A DNA stretch of 64,000 nt, from assembly GCA_016927185.1 (NCBI GenBank), contig JAFGND010000023.1:3190-67189 (forward strand), written 5' to 3'. Each line of letters starts with the position of its first letter. The first letter of the stretch is position 1. The translations under genes were made by a program, and so were the position numbers. This DNA is from Candidatus Coatesiibacteriota bacterium (GTDB taxonomy: Bacteria > JAFGND01). The notes below the pieces were generated by a model, which searched no databases, was not told where the DNA came from, and saw only the letters and a program-made list of their open reading frames with translations. This document shows, one piece after another, positions 25,835 through 35,022 of the stretch.

Positions 25835-27267
25835 CTCTGAAGTCCAATTCTTATGAAAGGTAAAGTTGAATTATAATCATCTTTATTATCCCTGTTCCTT
25901 ATTAAATAGACACCACCCTCAGTAAAAACCTGCATAAAACGTGAGGGGTATAGAATAACCTTTAACGATGGCTTGCTGGTTTTCTCGACAGTTCCTGTTG
26001 GGAATGATTCAGAGTAATCATCAACGTGAAACCAGGGTTGTGTCCATTCAGCGTCTATTCTACCTTCTCCATGAGACATGTATTTGTATTTTCCCTCTAT
26101 TGAGATCTTATAGTTTATACTATATCTTATCAATCCATCAACATACCAGAAGTCATTTCCAAATGGGGATCCAATAGGCAAATTTTGATTTATATAAACA
26201 TTTCTCCTGAAGTTCTGATTATATGTCCAATTATTAACTCTTACATATTCAATTCCTAAATCCAAATTATCTATAGATAAAAGATTAAACAAGTCAATAC
26301 CTAATGTATAACCAATTTCATTTGGTTCGAAATCTCCCTTTTCTTTCTTATCAATTTGAAGGTCATCAATGAATAAAGTGCCATATAATCTCATACTGTT
26401 CAAGAAAAGATAGCTTATATCGAGGCTGAGGAAATTATTGTCATTATAATCTGAATTTTCCGCTTCATTTCTTTGTACGCTTGAGTAACAAAGAATAGGA
26501 ATAAAATAATAGAATTCAATATTTCTGTTTTCTCCTCCATAAATTATCAGTTCGGAAGCAGAAATTTCCAATTTGCTATTGGGTCTATACACAATCTTAT
26601 GTCCTGCCAGGTATCTATCCTCAATGGTTAATGTAGTATCTGAAACAAGCTTCGCATGAAAAGTATCAAAATAGAAATCACCAAATCTTACCTGATATCT
26701 TAATTTGTCCATTGGATGAGCTTCTTTTGAAATGGATAGATTTCCAGTTCTTGAATTTCCCCAGGATTGCCTGTCTCTCCCTAATTGAATAATACCAAGG
26801 CTTGTATCAATTTGAAAAATGGCTCTCTCTGCATCCATTGAAAGATTATTTCTTCTGAAAACCGGTATAGTATCGGAAGCATGCTGAAGCCTGTAGTCTA
26901 ATACTGCTGAAAAGCACTTTTTTTGCATTAAAAATCCTGCACTAAGACTATTGTTTATTTCAGGAGTTGTCTTATATATCATTTCTTGATCAAACATAGG
27001 TCCGGCAAATATTGAAAAAAAGCTTCTCTTACCTCCATGGATATATTCAGAGAATTCCTTTATTCTTTTCATTTCATAGTATTCCGTATTATTGTTTCCT
27101 GTTTCAAAGCTCATTAATGGATCACTAAATACAGGTTGATTGCCTAGATAACCTTTGTTTATTGATTTCTCCAGGTCATCTCCATGAAAATTCATAAGTC
27201 CATAAAACAAAGGAGATTCTGCAAACAAAGACAAGGCAATTGCAAGTACTAACAAAATAGATTTCAT
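25804..27267 (-). CDS. Wzi-like outer-membrane capsule assembly protein
   Basis: A 487-residue protein with a signal peptide (residues 1-16) and alternating hydrophobic/aromatic strands throughout, ending with a beta-strand and LGKFDL, as expected for an outer-membrane beta-barrel. The segment around GRDRQSWGNSRTGNLSIS (about 160-180) followed by HPMDKLRYQ resembles the capsule-assembly Wzi family. It probably helps display a surface polysaccharide. It follows a clan GH-A-like secreted protein gene by 13 bp. The name rests on motif resemblance only; a generic porin-like barrel remains possible. Confidence 0.6.
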   Translation of the reverse strand: MKSILLVLAIALSLFAESPLFYGLMNFHGDDLEKSINKGYLGNQPVFSDPLMSFETGNNNTEYYEMKRIKEFSEYIHGGKRSFFSIFAGPMFDQEMIYKTTPEINNSLSAGFLMQKKCFSAVLDYRLQHASDTIPVFRRNNLSMDAERAIFQIDTSLGIIQLGRDRQSWGNSRTGNLSISKEAHPMDKLRYQVRFGDFYFDTFHAKLVSDTTLTIEDRYLAGHKIVYRPNSKLEISASELIIYGGENRNIEFYYFIPILCYSSVQRNEAENSDYNDNNFLSLDISYLFLNSMRLYGTLFIDDLQIDKKEKGDFEPNEIGYTLGIDLFNLLSIDNLDLGIEYVRVNNWTYNQNFRRNVYINQNLPIGSPFGNDFWYVDGLIRYSINYKISIEGKYKYMSHGEGRIDAEWTQPWFHVDDYSESFPTGTVEKTSKPSLKVILYPSRFMQVFTEGGVYLIRNRDNKDDYNSTLPFIRIGLQSQFILGKFDL

Positions 27268-27280
27268 AATATCTCCTCAA

Positions 27281-29461
27281 TTACTTTATTTTTCTTATCT
27301 TAAGAGATCCCCAGATATAACCACTAGGATATCCCCATTTTGTCTTTGCATTGTTTTCAGACCAGAAATTTGGATTTTCAGTAATAATTACTTTGTCCAA
27401 AGAATTGATCCTCCCTGTCCATGTTGCATTTTTTTTATTTGCTTTGAGTACTATAACAGGATTAGGTAATGTATTTTTGAAAAAAGGATAATCTTTTCCA
27501 ATGAAAACATAAAGATCTCTTTCACCTTCTTTCAGATTTTCATACCCTCTATTATAATTCCATGGTATATATTTGAAGTAGTTTTCATCAGCTCCCTTTA
27601 CTTTGGATAAAGTATTGGGATAATCATAGTTTAACGTTATTTCATATTCACCTTCAGGAAATATGAACTGGCAAAATTGGGAGCAAGTATCATACTTCAA
27701 AGAGCTTTGAAAAGGGATTTTGCTTTCAGGCTGAATTAAAGATAATCTATTAGTATCTTTTCTTATCAGTGATAGACCAGCAATAGATAAAGGAGCTAAC
27801 CATTCACCAAAGTCAATCCCGCTCGTTCCGATAAGATGTCCATTTTTTTTGTTAGGATTATGCATAAGCCCATAATAGTGCCATGGAAGAGCAAGATCAG
27901 GATAGATACCAGTACTGAAGCAGTAGTAAACAAGATGTGTTACAGGAAAATCACGGTTTTCATTATTCCAATCATTAACAATATGTATATACTCATTCAT
28001 TAATCTTGCTGTCTTAAGTTCATTTAATATTGGCGTCCTTGCTATAATTGACTTGGAGATGTTTTCATTTTTTGAAAAATTACTTAATAATTTTGTTTTA
28101 ACCTTAACGAAATCACCATACCAATCAGGTATCTTATACTTGCCTGAGAGAAAGGTTCGCCAAAGATCATTTATATATTCGGCATAAAGATCAATAATAT
28201 CTCTGTTACTATTCATATCATAAGATAGTATTTTTCCCCATTCAGGGAATACTTTATTATCTCTTCTATATTCATCTACTACGTCTAGTCTAGCTATTTG
28301 TGGGTATCCAAATTCAGTTATTGCAAGGTTTTGAGGCATTCCAAATTTTTTATATTTTCTAAGAAAATCCCTGCACCATTCAATTTCAGACCTTAAAGTC
28401 ATAGGAACACCAGGATTTCTTCCTGATCCGAAATTATACTGTATTGCCTCGTAAGGACTTCTATATTTAAATCTGTATAAATGAACAGAAACTGAATTGA
28501 AGAAGATTTGAGAGATACCAATTTCATCATTCTTGTAGTTTTTTCTTATTTTTCTTACTTCTTCACAAAACATATCAGATAAAGCATATGAATAATCAGA
28601 ACCTGCTTGATTATTAATATCACTATTCCAGTCTTGCCATTTTATAAGGCTTTGTCTTGGGCCAGAGCATTCCAGATTTCCCCAGAAAACTTCAGAGGGA
28701 CAGTCAAGTTCGTCAAGTTTTTTAAGATTTCCCTTCCACTTATCGTACTGAACCAACGCTCTTTTCAAGCCTCTCATGGCAGCTCTTGTCATTGCCAGTT
28801 TTATATAGAGTGGAGCAGCTCCTACTCCTATTTGCCCGTTTCCCTTTTTTACTCCTGTAGCACATTCAAAAATAAACCAATACTCATTTCCAATTATAAA
28901 CTTCACTTTTTTAAAGCAATTTTCAGGATTATCTTTAAATATCTCCATAAATGATTTGGCTACTGAATAGCAAAAATACTCATAAGTCTGTTGATTTCTT
29001 ATAGAATCAAATGGAATTCTTTCGTTAATAAAAATGTAAGAACTATCAGAAGGTGCCCATCTATATATATGACCATTTTTGGGATATTCATAGAAACCAA
29101 TACCCATTCTGGATTTAACAGATGATATTTCTGGCATTGCTGTGGATAAAACAATGAATACAGTATTTTCGTTATTCCTTCTTATCCAGAAAGCAGCAGT
29201 TTTCTCAAGTTCATCTTTAAGTTTCTGGGGGTTGAAACCGCTTGCAGCATAATAATCTGGGAAAGAAAGAAAATATTGAGAATTTCTTATTCCCATTTTG
29301 ATTGCAACTTTGGCAGCTGCTTCATTGTATATTCGTGATTTGTATCTGCAGAGATACATTGCTCCTAATTGAAAACTCAATTCCTGCTCAGCATGAATGG
29401 AATTTGCAAAAGCAAGTAATAGAATGATAATCATTTTTTGAATAGTTTTTTTATGAGCCAT
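27281..29461 (-). CDS. Secreted glycoside-hydrolase-like protein (clan GH-A pattern)
   Basis: A 726-residue protein with a signal peptide ending near HAEQ (residue 26). Two motifs are placed as in clan GH-A TIM barrels: an Asn-Glu acid/base candidate in FIIGNEYWFIF (about residues 193-203) and a nucleophile candidate in LAITEFGYP (about 381-389). The spacing of about 185 residues fits strand 4 and strand 7. The C-terminal 150 residues look like beta-sandwich accessory domains. It would act on a glycan in the periplasm or outside. The family is not recognised. Its start overlaps the end of the radical SAM gene by 31 bp, and the Wzi-like gene follows. Confidence 0.5.
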   Translation of the reverse strand: MAHKKTIQKMIIILLLAFANSIHAEQELSFQLGAMYLCRYKSRIYNEAAAKVAIKMGIRNSQYFLSFPDYYAASGFNPQKLKDELEKTAAFWIRRNNENTVFIVLSTAMPEISSVKSRMGIGFYEYPKNGHIYRWAPSDSSYIFINERIPFDSIRNQQTYEYFCYSVAKSFMEIFKDNPENCFKKVKFIIGNEYWFIFECATGVKKGNGQIGVGAAPLYIKLAMTRAAMRGLKRALVQYDKWKGNLKKLDELDCPSEVFWGNLECSGPRQSLIKWQDWNSDINNQAGSDYSYALSDMFCEEVRKIRKNYKNDEIGISQIFFNSVSVHLYRFKYRSPYEAIQYNFGSGRNPGVPMTLRSEIEWCRDFLRKYKKFGMPQNLAITEFGYPQIARLDVVDEYRRDNKVFPEWGKILSYDMNSNRDIIDLYAEYINDLWRTFLSGKYKIPDWYGDFVKVKTKLLSNFSKNENISKSIIARTPILNELKTARLMNEYIHIVNDWNNENRDFPVTHLVYYCFSTGIYPDLALPWHYYGLMHNPNKKNGHLIGTSGIDFGEWLAPLSIAGLSLIRKDTNRLSLIQPESKIPFQSSLKYDTCSQFCQFIFPEGEYEITLNYDYPNTLSKVKGADENYFKYIPWNYNRGYENLKEGERDLYVFIGKDYPFFKNTLPNPVIVLKANKKNATWTGRINSLDKVIITENPNFWSENNAKTKWGYPSGYIWGSLKIRKIK

Positions 29462-30729
29462 AATAACTCCATAATTTTCAATATCAGATTAACAAATACA
29501 GAAAGAGGGAACGGATTATAAAATTTCGGCTCCAATAAGTCATCATCTTTGTCAATTATCTCTTTTTCGATGGATATCTTTTGAAGCTCAGTATTTGGAT
29601 AAATTCTCATAGTAACAATAAATAATCCATGAAGAGCTAGTAGCTTCCCCAAATGTAGTTTCGCTTTTATTATGAAAGATATTGTTTTTACAAGGCTGAA
29701 TATGGTTTCCCCTGGAGCATTAAGCATGAAGTCATAACCAACACGAAGGTTTGCCTTTTTTGCCAGCATGTAAGTCTTTTTTAAGTCTTTTGAAGTAATT
29801 TCCTTTCTCAGATTATTAAGTATTTTATTATCAGCACTATCAGGGCTGAAAATAGCCTGTTTGCAACCGGATTCTTTCATTAAATTGAAAAAATCCATAT
29901 CAAGATTTTTTTCATAAAACCATGCTGTCCATTTAATACCAATCTCATTTTCTATAATGCTTTTCAATAATGATTTAGTATATTCATACGGAATATTGAA
30001 TATCTGATCAGCAAAAAAAACATTCTTAATTCCTATCTTTTCCATATCTTTAAGCTCATTAACAATATCCTCAACAGGTCTTGTAAAAATATTGCTTCCT
30101 AAAAGGTGTTTATCACTGCAATGAATACAGTTAAGAATACAACCTCTTCTGGTTTGTATTCCATATGCATTTTCAAATCTTGCATAAAGCTCTACTGGAA
30201 TAATAGTTCTATCAGGGGTAACAAGCTTATTCTTTTCATCGTCAGTCTGATTAAAAGAGTATTTTATTGTCTGATTGAACCTATAATAAACTCCTGCAAC
30301 TTTTTGTGGTTTATACAGATTCTGAAGCAATTTTGGAAATGTGACTTCAGCGCTTCCAAAAAGACCGTAATCTATTTCATTATAAATCCTCATTAGAGGT
30401 TCAGCAAACAATGAAAATCCCATTCCACCTGCAATAAGCACTGAATCAGGTTGTACTCTTTTTGCTATTCTTATCAGGTTATGATGCTCATCAACTATAT
30501 TTGCATGCTTCCTTATTGTTGCAACTTTAATGTTTCTTATTCCAAAGCCTATCACATCATATTTATACTTATCAAGCATATTTAAGTATTCATCTTCTGT
30601 TGAGACATTTATATCTAATCCATATATTTCATGGTTTTCTTTTAGTACTGTTTTAAGACAAGCCAATCCAAGCGGATAAATAGGTGGTTCTTCAGGTGAA
30701 GTGAAAGATTGAACTAAAAGTATTTTCAT
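29431..30729 (-). CDS. Cobalamin-binding-domain radical SAM protein
   Basis: A 432-residue protein. The N-terminal Rossmann-type B12-binding-like domain (about 1-140, with PPIYPLGLACLK and LIAGGMGFSLFAEP) is followed by a radical SAM core at about 195-370. The cluster ligands are in RRGCILNCIHCSDK (Cys-x3-Cys-x2-Cys). The C-terminal helix is hydrophobic and basic. The DxHxxG cobalamin ligand motif is not evident, so B12 may bind base-off without it, or not at all. Such proteins methylate or rearrange unreactive carbons; the substrate here is unknown. TAATG coupling to the upstream radical SAM gene suggests paired action. Confidence 0.8.
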   Translation of the reverse strand: MKILLVQSFTSPEEPPIYPLGLACLKTVLKENHEIYGLDINVSTEDEYLNMLDKYKYDVIGFGIRNIKVATIRKHANIVDEHHNLIRIAKRVQPDSVLIAGGMGFSLFAEPLMRIYNEIDYGLFGSAEVTFPKLLQNLYKPQKVAGVYYRFNQTIKYSFNQTDDEKNKLVTPDRTIIPVELYARFENAYGIQTRRGCILNCIHCSDKHLLGSNIFTRPVEDIVNELKDMEKIGIKNVFFADQIFNIPYEYTKSLLKSIIENEIGIKWTAWFYEKNLDMDFFNLMKESGCKQAIFSPDSADNKILNNLRKEITSKDLKKTYMLAKKANLRVGYDFMLNAPGETIFSLVKTISFIIKAKLHLGKLLALHGLFIVTMRIYPNTELQKISIEKEIIDKDDDLLEPKFYNPFPLSVFVNLILKIMELLWLIKKLFKK

Positions 30730-32285
30730 TACCAGCCAACACCAATTCTCTGTTTCAGATGAAACAAAATTCCGAATAGCCTTCCTGAAAAAACTGCTTT
30801 CAAACCTTTTTCCAAGAATCTTAATCTTTCTAACCAGAAGTAAAGAGAATTATAGAATTTATTGAATTTATCCTTGTGTAAATATTTAACATACCTGGGA
30901 GTAGCTAGTTTCCTTATAATTCCTTTTGGAAGGAGACTATAACATGCTAGATAAATAAGAAAATTAAGGTAATCTCCTTTTGGAATACCAAATGGATGCC
31001 TGTTTATCTCAAGTTCTTCATCTTTGATCAATCCTTCTTTCTTTGCTCTTTCATAAAGCGGAGTTCCATGAAAGAAGGTCAATGAAGAAAGGCAAGTATC
31101 ATATGGTTGGGGAAGCTTAAGTATGGTCTCAAGTGTAGTCAAAAGAGCTTCTTCTGTCTCCCATGGATTATCCAGTATTATATGGTATCTTGGAGCCAGC
31201 ATTTTCTCTTTTCTTGTATTCAGTATCTGTATTGATTTTCTTATCCTGTCTGTTCCTGTTTGCCTTTCATAACAAGCTTCGGTTTCAGAACTGGTCGTTT
31301 GTATGCCCATTTCCAGATACATCAGACCTGCATCAATAAGCAAATCTATTTTTTGTTCAGTTAAAGTGGCAGGACTTGTTTGAGCATAGATTGGCAGATT
31401 GATTTCCTCTTTGTATTTCTGTACGAGTTCTTCAAGATATTTAAACGGTGTTGCAAAAAATGTATCATCAAAAAACTGTATACCGCTATACCATGGATAT
31501 TTATCAATTGCCAGTTTCATTTCCTTTATTATATTATCAACAGATCGTCGCCTTGAATGCATCTGGTTTTTATATAGTTTGTGATAGAGATTATTTATGC
31601 AATATGAACAAGAGTGAGGACATCCTCTTGTTGTCATAAGTCTGTAACAAATCCTTCTTTTACCATCAGTATGTGAAATACGAGGAGCATGGTATTTATA
31701 TGTTTCTTCAGTCAATGGGACAATCTCTTTCTTGTGTTCCATATATATGAAGTGGCCTTCAGTGTCTATGTCACAATATGGAAGATTATCTACATCCTGA
31801 AGCAAGGGGGCTAGATTATTATACTTGATTAATCCGTCTTTTTTATATGCAAGATTAGGTACATTTTCAAAAGGTAGCTGCCTTGCAAGAGCTAGAATTG
31901 CTTCTTCTCCTTCTCCAATGCAAACTGCATCAACTTCATTCAGGGATGATTCAATATTAACCATTGTATGGACTCCGCCCCAGATTATCTTTCCTCCAAA
32001 TCTGGATCTTAATCCCCTTGTAAGCTGTAAGCCTCTGTCATAATATAATGACATGAAAGAAAAACCAGCTATTTCGCTATCCTGTGATAATTCAATCAGT
32101 TGACTAATCACTTTTTCAGGATATCTATAAACATAATTAACTGTATGCCTGTAATTATTTATACCGCCTGGGAAAAAAACTATTCTTGTTTTGAAGCCAT
32201 GATGCTTAAGGTAAGCACTTAATGCTCTGATACCAAATGCACTTATATCAAAAGGAGTAGGAGTAACAAGAAGAATAGGTTTCAT
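30729..32285 (-). CDS. Cobalamin-binding-domain radical SAM protein
   Basis: A 518-residue protein with the same two-part architecture as its downstream neighbour. A B12-binding-like domain (about 1-140; IIWGGVHTMV and GEGEEAILAL) precedes a radical SAM core with TTRGCPHSCSYCIN (about 218-231, three cluster cysteines). FFDDTFF and the EMGIQTTSSET segment follow, and the C-terminal tail of about 100 residues contains basic helices. GEGEE is typical of the BchE/HpnJ-like group. The role is likely tailoring of a lipid, glycan or cofactor. The two radical SAM genes and the surface-polysaccharide genes downstream form one leftward run. Confidence 0.85.
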   Translation of the reverse strand: MKPILLVTPTPFDISAFGIRALSAYLKHHGFKTRIVFFPGGINNYRHTVNYVYRYPEKVISQLIELSQDSEIAGFSFMSLYYDRGLQLTRGLRSRFGGKIIWGGVHTMVNIESSLNEVDAVCIGEGEEAILALARQLPFENVPNLAYKKDGLIKYNNLAPLLQDVDNLPYCDIDTEGHFIYMEHKKEIVPLTEETYKYHAPRISHTDGKRRICYRLMTTRGCPHSCSYCINNLYHKLYKNQMHSRRRSVDNIIKEMKLAIDKYPWYSGIQFFDDTFFATPFKYLEELVQKYKEEINLPIYAQTSPATLTEQKIDLLIDAGLMYLEMGIQTTSSETEACYERQTGTDRIRKSIQILNTRKEKMLAPRYHIILDNPWETEEALLTTLETILKLPQPYDTCLSSLTFFHGTPLYERAKKEGLIKDEELEINRHPFGIPKGDYLNFLIYLACYSLLPKGIIRKLATPRYVKYLHKDKFNKFYNSLYFWLERLRFLEKGLKAVFSGRLFGILFHLKQRIGVGW

Positions 32286-32292
32286 TACAGTT

Positions 32293-33045
32293 TTAATTTA
32301 TTGCCTTCAATCCTTCTTTTATTCTAATCAAATTACCATTTTCTTTTATAATGCTTATAACATGTTTTGCCAGACACCAGGTTAGAATGGTATTATCCAG
32401 AGCATTCTTTATCTTTGTTTCATTTGGATCCGAAATGAAATAAAAGAATGGGAGGCTTAAAAAGAAATCTTCCTTATATTGTGTTTGATATAAATATAGC
32501 GGGAAAAGTATTTCATCACCTTCTTGCGGTATTTTATACTCGCCAAGCGAATAATAAAATTCAGGTGAGTGTATCCTGACAACTACTCTTGGTTTTCCTT
32601 TAGTTATATTATATACGAAGTCTTTTCCCCAAAATATCTCATTTATCTCTATTTCCAGCCTTGTTTTTTTTGTCCAGAGATAATAGTGTGCAGGATCAGT
32701 ATTCATAAGATCAGGGATCGGAGTATAGGACACAGAAATGACCTTAGCTCGACATAAGACATTGGCAGCAGCAATATTTATCCAGAATCTCTCGGGACAA
32801 TTCCTGAATCCATAATGCCAATTAGGAAAGCATTCCAGTTTTATCTTCCATGAATTCAACATGATTGATCTATATACAGGGAGGAAACTATCCTTTGCAG
32901 ATTCAAACACCTTGGGATCTAATTTAAAAGGCAATTCAGTATTTTTATAAAAACTGCAATCCCATGTATTATAATTCAGGAATTTGTCTTTTTCAGGAAA
33001 TTTCGAAAACGAAACAATAATAAGTAAAAATCCCCAACAAAACAT
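32293..33045 (-). CDS. Exported protein of unknown function
   Basis: A 250-residue protein with a short hydrophobic N-terminus (MFCWGFLLIIVSF) that may be a signal peptide or anchor. It is rich in aromatic residues and cysteines (about seven), with a central beta-rich stretch (VVVRIHSPEFYYSLGEY). I recognise no family. AAGGAGACTAGT precedes the ATG, supporting this start. It lies 7 bp upstream of the first radical SAM gene, so it heads the 33045-to-25804 leftward operon and may work in the same surface pathway. The 167 bp before it (33046-33212) show nothing beyond AT-rich spacer. Confidence 0.6.
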   Translation of the reverse strand: MFCWGFLLIIVSFSKFPEKDKFLNYNTWDCSFYKNTELPFKLDPKVFESAKDSFLPVYRSIMLNSWKIKLECFPNWHYGFRNCPERFWINIAAANVLCRAKVISVSYTPIPDLMNTDPAHYYLWTKKTRLEIEINEIFWGKDFVYNITKGKPRVVVRIHSPEFYYSLGEYKIPQEGDEILFPLYLYQTQYKEDFFLSLPFFYFISDPNETKIKNALDNTILTWCLAKHVISIIKENGNLIRIKEGLKAIN

Positions 33046-33212
33046 ACTAGTCTCCTTTTTTGATTAGTTTGATAAGCAGATATACTCAAAACTGTCAATT
33101 GGAAAAACTATATTATTAAAGTATGCAAAGAAAAAACTAATCTAATTGCTACTTTACTAATTTATGAAAGAAAATATTCCAGGATAGATTTCATGGGTCA
33201 AAGATGAGTTTT

Positions 33213-33584
33213 TTATCTCTTTGACACTGAAAAAGTCCCGCTGGCTGTACCATCATCATCTGGATAATACCATTTACCATTAACATTATCCTGTTCAAAT
33301 GCTCCTTCAATTCTGCCTTGATGATCCAGATCAATATATATCTTGAATTTACCTTGTTCATCAATCTTGCCGTACCAGCCAGAAAACTCTTTTTCAACTT
33401 CTTCCTCTGAAAGTTTTACCCTTATCTTTATATAACCATTATTGATATTATTGTCTTTAACATTGAAATAAATGGGAAGAGATTGATTTGTCTGACCTGA
33501 ATAATCGCCATAAGCAGTATTATCTCCGGGATCTGTACAGGATAAAATGAAGAAACAAAAGCAAAATATAATAAGTGCTTTCAT
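33213..33584 (-). CDS. Small lipoprotein of unknown function
   Basis: A 123-residue protein with a signal peptide and lipobox FILSC (Cys16). The mature part is beta-rich, with repeating acidic turns (DEQGKFKIYIDLDHQGRIEG near 75-94, then NGKWYYPDDDGTASGTFSV). This is consistent with a small beta-barrel or sandwich like those of lipocalin-type or DUF-family outer-membrane lipoproteins. No family is recognised. It is preceded 19 bp upstream by a membrane-anchored protein gene on the same strand. Confidence 0.65.
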   Translation of the reverse strand: MKALIIFCFCFFILSCTDPGDNTAYGDYSGQTNQSLPIYFNVKDNNINNGYIKIRVKLSEEEVEKEFSGWYGKIDEQGKFKIYIDLDHQGRIEGAFEQDNVNGKWYYPDDDGTASGTFSVSKR

Positions 33585-33603
33585 GTCTATATTTTACGGA
33601 CAA

Positions 33604-34323
33604 TCACAAAAGATTTCTGTGAGGTGAAAGTATTTCTGCTATTTGCTTTCCCATAAGTATATATTGCTTGAGTTCTTCCTTATCCTCTATCAAACCAGTT
33701 TTTTGAAAAGTTGCATCATGACCTTCCAGGGTAAAATCTATGTTGTTATATTTGAAACTGCACATGGCAATAAAAACCTGCTTGAAATGGCTATTGACAA
33801 CTTGTATGGCTGAATCAGGATTATTGCATTTTATAATGTATTGCCCGTCAAAGTCAGGATCACCTATTTCTATGTCTTGCATACCAAGGGATTTTCCTAT
33901 CTTTGAAAAAAAACCTTCTGGATAGATCCTGAGTTTGTATTCATAAGGTTTTTCGAATTCAATGAAAATATCAGTATAGAAGATTGGGTTTTTACCTCCT
34001 GAAGAATGATAAGTACAACGGAGTTTTGAACCTTTCAAAGGCAATTCCAAAACAGGAAATCCTGTATTCCTGGGAATATTATTCGGATTGAGTAATTCCT
34101 TTGATTTTCCTTGAAAAATAAAGGAGGTTAAGTCTATAAATTTCAAAGGTTTTTCATATATAGCTCCAATCTCAAGAGCAATTTCCTCAAATACTTTATG
34201 TCTACGTTCTGATCTTTTTTTTGCTGAAATTATGGAATAACTAAGAGAGATTATAAATATTGAGAGGAACAAAATGAACATGATAACTGGAAACATATTT
34301 GACAGTAGATTACCGAAATTCAT
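33604..34323 (-). CDS. Membrane-anchored protein, tandem paralogue A
   Basis: A 239-residue protein with one N-terminal membrane helix (about 12-32) and a soluble domain. The soluble part contains SKLRCTYHSSGGK and DIEIGDPDFDGQYIIKCNNP (begins about 149). The latter motif recurs, with changes, in the neighbouring upstream protein (NDSDFDKEYKIKTDNP), indicating duplication. AAGGAGTATAT precedes the ATG. Function unknown. The orientation of the anchor suggests a cytoplasmic or periplasmic domain tethered to the inner membrane. Confidence 0.6.
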   Translation of the reverse strand: MNFGNLLSNMFPVIMFILFLSIFIISLSYSIISAKKRSERRHKVFEEIALEIGAIYEKPLKFIDLTSFIFQGKSKELLNPNNIPRNTGFPVLELPLKGSKLRCTYHSSGGKNPIFYTDIFIEFEKPYEYKLRIYPEGFFSKIGKSLGMQDIEIGDPDFDGQYIIKCNNPDSAIQVVNSHFKQVFIAMCSFKYNNIDFTLEGHDATFQKTGLIEDKEELKQYILMGKQIAEILSPHRNLL

Positions 34324-34332
34324 ATATACTCC

Positions 34333-34983
34333 TTATAGCTGTTTACGTAAGTTATTACTAAAAGTTTCTCCCAGCTCTTTTGAATTCACAAGAAAGAGTT
34401 TCAAATTATCTTTGTTACAGATTGATATATCTCTGTCAATATTAATTTCAGCTTCATTTATGATTATTGTCATGAAATCCTTCTTGTCTCCATGAATACC
34501 TCTGATGCAATTCTTTATATTATTATTCAAAATTTTTCTAGCCTTATCCGGATTATCAGTTTTTATTTTATATTCTTTATCAAAATCACTATCATTAGTT
34601 TCTATTTCTATCAAATGGACTTCTTTTGGGAAAGGAGAAGCCATATTCAAAATCTCATATAAATCCTCAGGAATGATTAAAATCTTGCAAAATAATGAGT
34701 TATAGAGGTTCAGTATTAGTTTGTTTTCGTTCTTCTTATGAATGAAGACTCCTTCTCCTCCTTTGAATCTGAATTCTATTTGCAGATGTCTTTCTTGATC
34801 ATTTCCTGAAATTTTAATTCCTTCCATAAAAAAAGGTTCAATGTCTTTTATGAAATCAGTGCTTATGCTTCTATTCCTTCTATAAGCTATTCTTGAAAGA
34901 AAATAAATAACAATGATGATTAATGCCATTTTGAAGTAAATTGAATTTGTAATAATCATGATATTATTAATAATATTATTCAT
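34333..34983 (-). CDS. Membrane-anchored protein, tandem paralogue B
   Basis: A 216-residue protein with an N-terminal membrane helix (about 17-34), then a soluble domain with the shared motif ETNDSDFDKEYKIKTDNPDKA (begins about 125). It ends 9 bp before its downstream paralogue begins. It diverges strongly from that copy outside the motif, so the duplication is old. It contains few cysteines and no catalytic signature I recognise. It lies downstream of the AlkP gene at 35023 on the same strand, with a 39-bp gap. Confidence 0.55.
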   Translation of the reverse strand: MNNIINNIMIITNSIYFKMALIIIVIYFLSRIAYRRNRSISTDFIKDIEPFFMEGIKISGNDQERHLQIEFRFKGGEGVFIHKKNENKLILNLYNSLFCKILIIPEDLYEILNMASPFPKEVHLIEIETNDSDFDKEYKIKTDNPDKARKILNNNIKNCIRGIHGDKKDFMTIIINEAEINIDRDISICNKDNLKLFLVNSKELGETFSNNLRKQL

Positions 34984-35022
34984 TACCTATTTTCAGATCA
35001 AGTATTTACTGGAATCAATAAA

